Source of the DNA: Pseudobdellovibrionaceae bacterium
GTDB taxonomy: Bacteria > Bdellovibrionota > Bdellovibrionia > Bdellovibrionales > UBA1609
Direction of reading: 5' to 3'
DNA: 5,545 nucleotides
Assembly (NCBI GenBank): GCA_026712605.1
Contig: JAPORL010000006.1
Coordinates: 1 to 5,545, forward strand
Positions within the stretch are counted from its first letter, which is position 1; each line of letters starts with the position of its first letter. A program made the translations under genes and the position numbers. Shown in pieces: positions 1 through 4,893 of this stretch. The notes under the pieces are model-generated. The model did not search any database, was not told where the DNA came from, and saw nothing but the letters and a program-made list of their open reading frames with translations.

Positions 1-139
1 TAAAACCAATGATAATTTAATTGCTATGGTGATGAACATGAAAAGCGGACATTTTGGATCGACTGGTCAGCTGGAACACTTTAAGCTTTACTCTTTATGC
101 TATTCTTTTTTAATTGGTCTAGAAGAAGGCTTAATTTAA
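1..139 (+). CDS. ptrB: C-terminal end of oligopeptidase B-like S9A serine peptidase (partial)
   Basis: Only the last 45 codons are present, in the frame whose first complete codon is at 2, ending with TAA at 137-139. The translation contains NMKSGHFGSTGQ and ends in YSFLIGLEEGLI. The pattern N-M-x-S-G-H-x-G-x-(S/T)-G followed by an aromatic helix about 30 residues from the C-terminus matches oligopeptidase B (family S9A). There the His of S-G-H completes the Ser-Asp-His triad; here it is encoded at 50-52. The family cleaves short peptides after Lys or Arg, using a beta-propeller to exclude large substrates. The propeller, nucleophile Ser and catalytic Asp lie outside the window, so completeness and localisation cannot be judged. 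Prolyl oligopeptidase is a less likely alternative because its tail lacks the S-G-H-x-G-x-S/T-G spacing. The gene converges on the beta-barrel gene, and the two stops share TTAA at 136-139. Confidence 0.75.
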   Translation, partial: KTNDNLIAMVMNMKSGHFGSTGQLEHFKLYSLCYSFLIGLEEGLI

Positions 140-903
140 AAAGCAAAGCTAATCCAAGCAGAAAAGGTTGGAAAGATCCAACCTTTTGTCTCTAAAAACT
201 CTGTAAATTTATTTTTTTGACTGGTAGAAAGACTATCTGGATACTCTATAGAATTTTCATTTAATAAATCGGCTTTAAGAATTTTAATTAAACCAACTTC
301 AAAATTTAAATTCACTTTATTAAACGGAATTTGATAGCCTACATGAAAATTGGCATTATAGGTATTCGTTCTTACTGAATATTTTTTCGTTTCGTCAATG
401 CTATCATCTTTTAAAACCCGCCTTAAAATGATACCTTTTGATCCACCCTTTCCATAACGAGAGTGAGATAAACCTAATTCTAAATAGGGTCCTCCTCCCT
501 CTGACTGTAAATAAGGAGCCCAAGCTAAACGAAAATCCAAATAGATAGAGTTTTTAAGCGTATCTGACAAGAGTTTAGCTTCTTCTGAATTAAGGTATCC
601 AAAAGAATCCGCTATCTTTTCAAAAGAATCCAGAAAAACCTCAGAAATAAAACCTAAACCGAAACGAGCATAGGCACTATCCATTAATAGATACTTTAAA
701 TTAACTCCAAAACTGATAGGGTATTCTAAGCCAAATTCTAAAAAACGATCATCTAAAAAAGGCTTACTTACAACAGGCTCCGATACAAAAGCAGATGAAG
801 AACTCACTACTGTATTGCTAACAGCTCGTGTTTCTTTTAAGCTCTCAGCTGAAACAGTTGAGGCAAAAAAAATCAATAAAAATAATAACTTTATACTTTT
901 CAT
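136..903 (-). CDS. Secreted outer-membrane beta-barrel protein, function unknown
   Basis: The 255-residue product starts with a Sec signal peptide: Lys residues at 3 and 5, a hydrophobic core at about 6-15, and V-S-A at 17-19 giving predicted signal peptidase I cleavage after Ala19. A Ser/Val-rich linker (about 29-47) follows. The rest alternates hydrophobic and polar residues in strand-length stretches (about 53-60, 64-72, 77-86, 119-128, 138-147, 182-192, 197-208, 245-255), some ending in Tyr or Phe. The chain ends in AWISFAF. A C-terminal Phe closing an amphipathic strand is the usual BAM recognition signal of outer-membrane barrels. The size suits a small barrel of about 8-10 strands. No family is recognised, so pore, adhesin or structural roles are all open. 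An AAGGA ribosome binding site lies a few bases before the ATG at 901-903, supporting this start. The gene is separated from rsmA by 245 bp and is probably transcribed alone. Its last codons contain the hairpin at 162-187. Confidence 0.8.
   Translation of the reverse strand: MKSIKLLFLLIFFASTVSAESLKETRAVSNTVVSSSSAFVSEPVVSKPFLDDRFLEFGLEYPISFGVNLKYLLMDSAYARFGLGFISEVFLDSFEKIADSFGYLNSEEAKLLSDTLKNSIYLDFRLAWAPYLQSEGGGPYLELGLSHSRYGKGGSKGIILRRVLKDDSIDETKKYSVRTNTYNANFHVGYQIPFNKVNLNFEVGLIKILKADLLNENSIEYPDSLSTSQKNKFTEFLETKGWIFPTFSAWISFAF
162..187. terminator. Candidate bidirectional intrinsic terminator inside the 3' end of the barrel gene
   Basis: A perfect inverted repeat: AAAAGGTTGGA at 162-172, loop AAGA at 173-176, TCCAACCTTTT at 177-187 (11 bp, four G-C pairs). 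On the + strand it begins 22 nt after the peptidase stop and ends in TTTT, as expected for a modest Rho-independent terminator of that gene. Read on the - strand it also ends in TTTT, but there it spans codons for residues 240-247 of the barrel protein (KGWIFPTF), upstream of that gene's stop. The U-tract is short and is itself part of the stem, so efficiency may be low. It is assigned mainly to the + strand peptidase gene. Confidence 0.45.
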
Positions 904-945
904 AATATCCTTTAACTACCCTTTTCGTCTGGTTTGTAAAAGAGC

Positions 946-979
946 TTAATACACTTTCTTTTATTTGATGATTTGTCAA
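946..979 (-). promoter_or_regulatory. Weak candidate promoter of the barrel gene
   Basis: Read on the - strand, a consensus -35 box TTGACA (974-979) is followed by TATTAA (946-951), the best -10-like hexamer upstream of the barrel gene. The spacer is 22 bp, too long for an ordinary sigma-70 promoter, so either the true -10 is poorly matched or one of these boxes is coincidental. The location, 43-76 bp before the start codon, and the palindrome just upstream make some promoter here likely. Confidence 0.22.
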
Positions 980-984
980 TATTT

Positions 985-1005
985 TGTATTTTCAATGAAA
1001 ATACA
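985..1005. promoter_or_regulatory. Perfect 9+3+9 palindrome: operator-like site or hairpin
   Basis: TGTATTTTC (985-993), AAT spacer (994-996), GAAAATACA (997-1005): both arms match perfectly. On the - strand it lies 5 bp upstream of the TTGACA at 974-979, so its centre would be near -50 of a promoter for the barrel gene, a normal place for a dimeric regulator. On the + strand the same repeat is followed by G and then nine T residues (1007-1015), which is the layout of an intrinsic terminator, though with only two G-C pairs. It could therefore be a transcription factor site, a stop for + strand read-through towards rsmA, or both. I cannot match it to a named regulator's consensus. Confidence 0.4.
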
Positions 1006-1148
1006 GTTTTTTTTTAAAAAAGACATTTTCTATAAAAAACTTGATATTTTTCTAAAAAATTCATTTTTTTAGCATTTAAAATTAAATTTTTAGCTATTTT
1101 TTTAACTATTTAGAGCCTTTTTACAAAAAAAGAAATATTTTTTATTTT
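1006..1148. other. Extremely AT-rich intergenic spacer downstream of rsmA
   Basis: This is the rsmA-proximal part of the 245-bp gap at 904-1148. By hand count 961-1140 contains 27 G or C in 180 bases (15%), well below the flanking genes. It is made of alternating A- and T-runs of 5-9 bases at 1007-1020, 1034-1039, 1047-1051, 1053-1058, 1064-1070, 1086-1091, 1097-1103 and 1125-1131. No open reading frame of note, tRNA or G/C-stemmed terminator is visible for rsmA. Such run-rich DNA is often curved or bound by nucleoid proteins; that is inference. Confidence 0.45.
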
Positions 1149-1943
1149 TTACTTACTAAAGTTAGTTTTTTCTCTGATTTTCACATAAAGTTGTAAAAAT
1201 TTCTCTGAACTTAGATTTTCAGCCCTACATTTAACATCAAGACCTAAATCCTTAAGGGTATCTTTTGGAGAAGGAATATCTAACTTTTTAAACAACATCT
1301 TTCTTTTAAACTGAAAACACTTTTTAACAAATTGAAAAAATAAATCAGGACAAATATTAGAATTAAATTTTTTAGCTGTAAATTCTAAAAATCGCCCATC
1401 TACTTTAGGAACTGGATAAAAGTCGTTTTTAGGAATTGAAAATAAATTAGAAATAGACCAAAAACTTTGAGCCATAACAGAAAGGAGGGAATAATTTTTA
1501 GAACCCACTTCAGCTTTAATCCTTTCTGCCACTTCTTTTTGTATTAAAAAAAACATTTTATCTGATTGTTTTTGTTGAACAGAAAATTGAATGATCAAAG
1601 AAGAAGCTATCTCATAAGGAAGATTTCCAAAAAGAGTAAATTTTTTAGGTAATAAAGACCAATTGAATCGCAAAGCATCTTCACAAAAGACAGTCCAATC
1701 CTTTTGATACCAATAATTTGCCAGTTTTTTATCTTTTTCTATTAAAAAGATTTCTTTTTTTTTAAAATATTGAGTTAAAGCTCCTAAGCCTGGACCCACT
1801 TCTACAAAGGGAGGAGATTGTTTTTGAATAGCTTTTACTATCCTTTGAATTAAACTAGTGTTTACTAAAAAGTTTTGACCAAGCTTTTTAACAGGTCTTA
1901 TCTTCTGTTCTTTTAAAACCTGCTGAACTTGTTTCTTATTCAT
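1149..1943 (-). CDS. rsmA: 16S rRNA (adenine1518-N6/adenine1519-N6)-dimethyltransferase RsmA (KsgA)
   Basis: RsmA uses S-adenosylmethionine to dimethylate two adjacent adenines in the 3'-terminal hairpin of 16S rRNA, a late checkpoint of 30S assembly in the cytoplasm. The 264-residue product has close to the usual family length. Landmarks in order: KKLGQNFL at 19-26, the SAM-binding loop EVGPGLGALT at 48-57, the acidic ribose-binding residue in IEKD (68-71), EDA at 88-90, catalytic motif NLPY at 107-110, LIQKEVAERI at 133-142, and the substrate-side motif FYPVPKVDG at 175-183. The helical C-terminal domain follows, with the basic stretch FKRKML (212-217). All key residues are present. It is the last gene of the cpoB-tsaD-rsmA run, 23 nt after tsaD. 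No good Shine-Dalgarno precedes the ATG; the gap holds only the AT palindrome CTTTTTAAAAAG (1947-1958), so translation may depend on coupling. Identification is firm. Confidence 0.97.
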   Translation of the reverse strand: MNKKQVQQVLKEQKIRPVKKLGQNFLVNTSLIQRIVKAIQKQSPPFVEVGPGLGALTQYFKKKEIFLIEKDKKLANYWYQKDWTVFCEDALRFNWSLLPKKFTLFGNLPYEIASSLIIQFSVQQKQSDKMFFLIQKEVAERIKAEVGSKNYSLLSVMAQSFWSISNLFSIPKNDFYPVPKVDGRFLEFTAKKFNSNICPDLFFQFVKKCFQFKRKMLFKKLDIPSPKDTLKDLGLDVKCRAENLSSEKFLQLYVKIREKTNFSK

Positions 1944-1966
1944 AAGCTTTTTAAAAAGTTAAACTT

Positions 1967-3004
1967 TTAATATGATAATCTTTTAAAAAAGTCATTATCT
2001 AGATGTCTTGGAGAAGTTTTCAAACTTAAGCCATCTGTTTGACCTCTTAAAAAATATTGCAAACCTGTCCAAGCAATCATGGCTCCATTATCTATACAAA
2101 ATTCTAGCTCTGGTAAATGACAAGAAACTGATTTTTTTTGAGACCACTTTTTTAATCGTTTTCTAAATAAACTATTAGCACTTACTCCTCCTCCAATAAG
2201 AACTTGTTTTACGGGATTTTTTTCAAAAGCTTGATCTAATTTTGTCATCAAATGATTCACTATCTTTTCCTGATAATCAGCACAAACATCAGTTTTATTT
2301 TGTTCTAACCAAGCTTTAGATTTTTTATCTAAAAGCCTTTGTCCCTGACTTTTAATTCCAGAAAAACTAAAAGAAAGATCATCTGTCTTTATTTCAGAAA
2401 AAAAATGTTGTCTGTGTTGAGAATTTTGAGCTATTTTGTCTAACTGTGGTCCTCCCGGCCAATCAAAACCCAATAACCTTGCAAATTTATCAAAAGCCTC
2501 ACCGGCTGAATCATCTCTAGTTTCAGCTAGTAAAAAAGCTTTTCCTATATCTTCTACATAAAAAAGAGAGCTATGCCCTCCGCTAACCACAAAAGCTAAA
2601 ACCGGCCACTTTATAGATATTTTTTTTTGTTTGGCTTTATTAAAAAGTAAAGAACTAAAAATATGGGCTTCAATGTGATTGACCCCTACTAAAGCTTTAT
2701 TCCAAGAAAGACTTAAAGTTTTAGCAGTTACACATCCCACTAACAAAGAGCCTAAAAGACCTGGACGATTTGTTACAGCTATACAATCAATATCAGATAA
2801 AGAGACAACTTTTAAAGCCTGATCAATAAGTGAGAAAATTACATTTTCATGTTGCCGGCTTGCCAACTCTGGAACAATTCCACCAAATTTTTTATGAAAT
2901 TGATCTTGGTTTTTTTGAGTTAAAAACAAAACTTCGCCACTTTCTCTTACAATAGAGACAGAACAATCATCACAACTGCTTTCTATACCAAGAGCTATGG
3001 ACAT
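1967..3004 (-). CDS. tsaD: tRNA N6-adenosine threonylcarbamoyltransferase TsaD
   Basis: TsaD (Kae1/Qri7 family) transfers the threonylcarbamoyl group from threonylcarbamoyl-AMP to A37 of ANN-decoding tRNAs, working with TsaB and TsaE; neither is in the window. The 345-residue length is typical. Landmarks: N-terminal LGIESSCDD at 5-13, GGIVPELASRQH at 41-52, NRPGLLGSLLVG at 79-90, metal-binding histidines in VNHIEAH (His110, His114), VSGGHSSL at 140-147, DDSAGEAFDKFARLLG at 164-179, FSFSGIKSQ at 212-220, GGGVSANS at 271-278, and the metal-binding Asp305 in CIDNGAMIAW. Two positions differ from the commonest family wording: N-R-P-G where T-x-G-P-G is frequent, and DNGAM where DNAAM is frequent. 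Neither touches a metal ligand, so the enzyme should be active. The ATG follows the TGA of the cpoB-like gene after one base (TGATATG) with no visible Shine-Dalgarno, indicating translational coupling. Confidence 0.97.
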   Translation of the reverse strand: MSIALGIESSCDDCSVSIVRESGEVLFLTQKNQDQFHKKFGGIVPELASRQHENVIFSLIDQALKVVSLSDIDCIAVTNRPGLLGSLLVGCVTAKTLSLSWNKALVGVNHIEAHIFSSLLFNKAKQKKISIKWPVLAFVVSGGHSSLFYVEDIGKAFLLAETRDDSAGEAFDKFARLLGFDWPGGPQLDKIAQNSQHRQHFFSEIKTDDLSFSFSGIKSQGQRLLDKKSKAWLEQNKTDVCADYQEKIVNHLMTKLDQAFEKNPVKQVLIGGGVSANSLFRKRLKKWSQKKSVSCHLPELEFCIDNGAMIAWTGLQYFLRGQTDGLSLKTSPRHLDNDFFKRLSY

Positions 3005-3005
3005 A

Positions 3006-3917
3006 TCACTTTTTTAACAATTTTTTAGCTCGGCTAGCCCAAAGGGTTTCAGGATAAGATTGAACAAGCTCATTAAAAAAAACTTCAGCTTCAATAGGCA
3101 TTTTTAAATTTTTAAAAGATTTCCCTATATAAAAAGTCGCTTCTGGATAATGAATTCCCTTTGGATTATCATTCCGGTATTTTTGGAATTCAGAAATAGC
3201 GCTTTCGTAAGATTGTTTTTTAAAAGAATCTTTAGCTGTCATTAAAGTATCTTCTTTATCTTTTTTTAGTTGTGATGATGTTTCATCTTCTTTAAAAAAC
3301 TCATCTGTTTTATCTCCTGGAGTTGAATTATTTTCATCTAAATTTTCATCTAAATCAAAATTATCTATATCAACAAATTCAGCGGATTCTTCTGAATTAA
3401 TCTCTTCTGTTGGTTTTTCATCAAACTGATCTCTTAGATTTAATAATAATTTTTTTTTCTCCTCCTCGCTAATATCATATTCGCCTTCTAAAATTTGAGA
3501 CATAACCCGGGTGTAATCTTCTATGCTAGATAATTTCAAAGTCACAAGGTCTTGATTTTTTTTTGTAAGAACTATAGTTTTGTCATCCTTTTCAACAGGA
3601 GCAGAAAAGGATTCTTCTGGTTTAGAATCTGAGATTAAAGTATTATCTAATTTCTGTTCAATTTTTTCTAACTGTTTTTGCATATCCTTATAATTTTGAA
3701 TCATATCTTTCATTTGACTAGAGATGAATTGAAAACTATCTTCCTTGACTTGAGAAATTTGTTTTAGATAAGCTAAATCTCTTTTAAATTTCTCCTGTTT
3801 ATAAGATTTGCTTAAATTTTCATTTTTTGTCTTTTCTGAAGATATACATGAAAATAAAAAGCAACTTCCTATAAAAAAAAGATTTATTTTAATAGCTCTT
3901 TTTGTCATTTTAATCAT
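3006..3917 (-). CDS. CpoB/YbgF-like Tol-Pal accessory protein, predicted lipoprotein
   Basis: The 303-residue product has an N-terminal signal (about 5-23) ending in LFSC, a plausible lipobox with Cys24 as the lipidated residue; IGSC (Cys19) is a second option. A Lys/Glu/Gln-rich stretch at about 35-95 looks like a coiled coil. A strongly acidic linker (about 142-215) follows, then two TPR-like helical hairpins at about 223-300, including YESAISEFQKY, YPEATFYIGKSF and EAEVFFNELVQSYPET. Coiled coil followed by C-terminal TPRs is the layout of CpoB (YbgF), which links outer-membrane constriction by Tol-Pal to septal peptidoglycan synthesis. The long acidic linker and lipid anchor differ from E. 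coli CpoB, which is soluble and periplasmic, so orthology is inferred from architecture and from the nearby pal. The first ATG is preferred because AGGA (3928-3931) lies 10 nt upstream; a second ATG three codons in would fit less well. It is the first gene of the run with tsaD and rsmA. Confidence 0.82.
   Translation of the reverse strand: MIKMTKRAIKINLFFIGSCFLFSCISSEKTKNENLSKSYKQEKFKRDLAYLKQISQVKEDSFQFISSQMKDMIQNYKDMQKQLEKIEQKLDNTLISDSKPEESFSAPVEKDDKTIVLTKKNQDLVTLKLSSIEDYTRVMSQILEGEYDISEEEKKKLLLNLRDQFDEKPTEEINSEESAEFVDIDNFDLDENLDENNSTPGDKTDEFFKEDETSSQLKKDKEDTLMTAKDSFKKQSYESAISEFQKYRNDNPKGIHYPEATFYIGKSFKNLKMPIEAEVFFNELVQSYPETLWASRAKKLLKK
3330..3353. repeat. Two tandem copies of a 12-bp unit in the cpoB-like linker
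   Basis: The unit ATTTTCATCTAA occurs twice without mismatch (3330-3341 and 3342-3353). On the coding strand it is read in frame and gives LDEN twice in the acidic linker (residues 189-196, LDENLDEN). It is probably a local in-frame duplication in a low-constraint region. Confidence 0.7.
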
Positions 3918-3950
3918 TTTACCACAATCCTATTACCCATACGACTGATT

Positions 3951-3977
3951 TTTATATCATAAAATAAAACTTTTCAA
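3951..3977 (-). promoter_or_regulatory. Candidate sigma-70-type promoter for cpoB-like/tsaD/rsmA
   Basis: Read on the - strand: TTGAAA (3972-3977), a 15-bp spacer, then TATAAA (3951-3956), preceded by TG one base away (TGATATAAA), making an extended -10. The start point would be near 3944, giving a leader of about 27 nt to the ATG at 3917. The short spacer is tolerable with an extended -10. It sits in the 99-bp gap after the DUF4398-like gene. No G/C-stemmed terminator is visible in that gap, so read-through from pal is also possible. Confidence 0.5.
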
Positions 3978-4016
3978 TTTATAATAAAATGATTTTAAAA
4001 AAACTTTTTAAAAGAA

Positions 4017-4313
4017 CTATATCTCTTCTTTAGCTTGTTTTAAGCGCGCTTTAAGCTCTGCTTTTTCAAACCCTTTTATAGATTCTTGAAAATGATTTTG
4101 GGCTGATTCATAGTTTTCTTTTTTATATTCAGCTATAGCCTTACGATATAAATTATATGCTTTTAAATAAGTGTTGGGGTATAATTTATGGGCATCAAAT
4201 TTTTTTGCTCTCAATAAAGCTGTTTCGGCTATTACAAAATCTTGATTGGGAATTAGAGAAGAACAATCAGTTAATACTAATAAATAACACAATAAACACA
4301 GATACCTTTTCAT
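4017..4313 (-). CDS. Small DUF4398-like lipoprotein downstream of pal
   Basis: Taken from the ATG at 4311-4313, the product is 98 residues; a TTG one codon earlier is possible but less likely. A short signal rich in Leu, Tyr and Cys ends in LTDCSS, with Cys17 as the probable lipidated residue. The Asp before the Cys is unusual for a lipobox. The mature part is nearly all helical and rich in Ala, Lys and Glu: AETALLRAKKFDAHKLYPN, then YLKAYNLYRKAIAEYKKENY and ESAQNHFQESIKGFEKAELK. Regular A-x-x-A-x-x-A spacing and a K-L-Y-P-N segment between helices resemble DUF4398 (TPR-like helical) lipoproteins, which often accompany OmpA/Pal-family genes. The molecular role is unknown. Its ATG overlaps the TGA of pal by one base (TGATG) and has no Shine-Dalgarno, so it should be translationally coupled to Pal. 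A periplasmic, Pal-associated role is inference from this context. Confidence 0.75.
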   Translation of the reverse strand: MKRYLCLLCYLLVLTDCSSLIPNQDFVIAETALLRAKKFDAHKLYPNTYLKAYNLYRKAIAEYKKENYESAQNHFQESIKGFEKAELKARLKQAKEEI

Positions 4314-4819
4314 CAATATTGAGGAACAAAGTTAACTCTTCGGTTTAAACTATTATCTGTGAAAGAAAAAATCTTTTCTTCACCATAACTTATAATATTT
4401 ATTTTATCGGCGCTTAAACCAATAGAAACTAAGTAGTTATAAACACTTTTAGCTCTTCGCTCTCCAAGACCAATATTATAAGCTTCAGAGCCTAAAGGAT
4501 CACAATGTCCTTCTAAAAGCAAACTTTTGACTTCTGGCTTACTATCCATCCAAGCTTTATTGGCTTTTAAAGTCTCCTTAACACTGTCAGTCAATTTTGA
4601 AGAGTCCAATTCAAAATAAACCGTGCTTAAACCGTCTATTTGACCAGAATCGCTTCCTAAATTTCCTGATTCTATCTCTGCACTGGATAAATCTTCTGCT
4701 CCTTCTATTTCAGGACTTCCTTGAAAACGATCCTTTATTTTCTGCAAGTAAGAACAAGAAATTCCAGAAAAACCAAAAAAAACAACAAAGATTAAATAAA
4801 AATAGCTTTTATGACGCAT
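4313..4819 (-). CDS. pal: Peptidoglycan-associated lipoprotein Pal (OmpA C-terminal family)
   Basis: Pal is an outer-membrane lipoprotein that binds peptidoglycan and, with TolB and TolQRA, draws the outer membrane inward at division. The start is set at the ATG at 4817-4819, not the longer frame beginning at 4918, because a perfect AAGGAGG lies 8 nt upstream and a signal peptide begins exactly here (MRHKSYFYLIFVVFFGFSGISC). That gives 168 residues with Cys22 as lipid anchor; Gly at -3 of the lipobox is atypical. A Ser/Glu/Gly-rich linker (about 35-62) leads to the OmpA-like domain (66-168): VYFELDSSKL, EGHCD (103-107), YNIGLGERRAKSVYNYL, ISYGEE and NRRVNF. Asp107 and Arg122 occupy the positions that hold diaminopimelate in this family. 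The usual E-x-x-W stretch before NRR is shortened. pal is the first gene of its unit, diverging from the hypothetical gene, with no tolB directly upstream. Confidence 0.93.
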   Translation of the reverse strand: MRHKSYFYLIFVVFFGFSGISCSYLQKIKDRFQGSPEIEGAEDLSSAEIESGNLGSDSGQIDGLSTVYFELDSSKLTDSVKETLKANKAWMDSKPEVKSLLLEGHCDPLGSEAYNIGLGERRAKSVYNYLVSIGLSADKINIISYGEEKIFSFTDNSLNRRVNFVPQY

Positions 4820-4827
4820 GTTATAAG

Positions 4828-4834
4828 CCTCCTT
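4828..4834 (-). promoter_or_regulatory. Consensus Shine-Dalgarno of pal
   Basis: The - strand reads AAGGAGG, 8 nt before the ATG at 4817-4819. It is the only full-consensus ribosome binding site in the window and decides the start of pal against the in-frame ATG 99 nt upstream. Confidence 0.9.
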
Positions 4835-4844
4835 AACATTACTT

Positions 4845-4873
4845 TTGAATACTGACACATTTTTTAATATAAG
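4845..4873 (+). promoter_or_regulatory. Candidate promoter of the divergent hypothetical gene
   Basis: TTGAAT (4845-4850), a 17-bp spacer, then TATAAG (4868-4873). The -35 matches consensus at four of six bases, the -10 at five of six, and the spacing is optimal. Transcription starting about 7 nt after the -10 would begin at or next to the A of the ATG at 4880, making the transcript leaderless or nearly so. The absence of a Shine-Dalgarno there agrees with this. Confidence 0.45.
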
Positions 4874-4893
4874 ACAAGTATGGATATTGAAAA
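4866..4893 (-). promoter_or_regulatory. Candidate promoter of pal
   Basis: Read on the - strand: TTTTCA (4888-4893), a 16-bp spacer, then TATATT (4866-4871), giving a start near 4859 and a leader of about 40 nt carrying the pal ribosome binding site. The -10 matches consensus at five of six bases, but the -35 is weak and lies inside the first codons of the divergent gene. This -10 overlaps the opposite-strand -10 at 4868-4873. Confidence 0.3.

Noticed and set aside
1947..1958. CTTTTTAAAAAG palindrome between tsaD and rsmA as a regulatory hairpin
   Set aside because: It has no loop, one G-C pair per arm end, and similar T-run/A-run strings recur throughout the window.
3984..3996. A/T inverted repeat TAAAAT-G-ATTTTA after the DUF4398-like gene
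   Set aside because: The stem has no G-C pair and such repeats are expected by chance in DNA this AT-rich.
4157..4348. 63-codon + strand open frame across the DUF4398-like gene and the pal end
   Set aside because: Lies antisense to two well-supported genes, has no ribosome binding site or domain, and is an AT-rich shadow.
4597..4836. 79-codon + strand open frame opposite pal
   Set aside because: Antisense to the signal peptide and linker of pal, low-complexity and without any recognisable feature.
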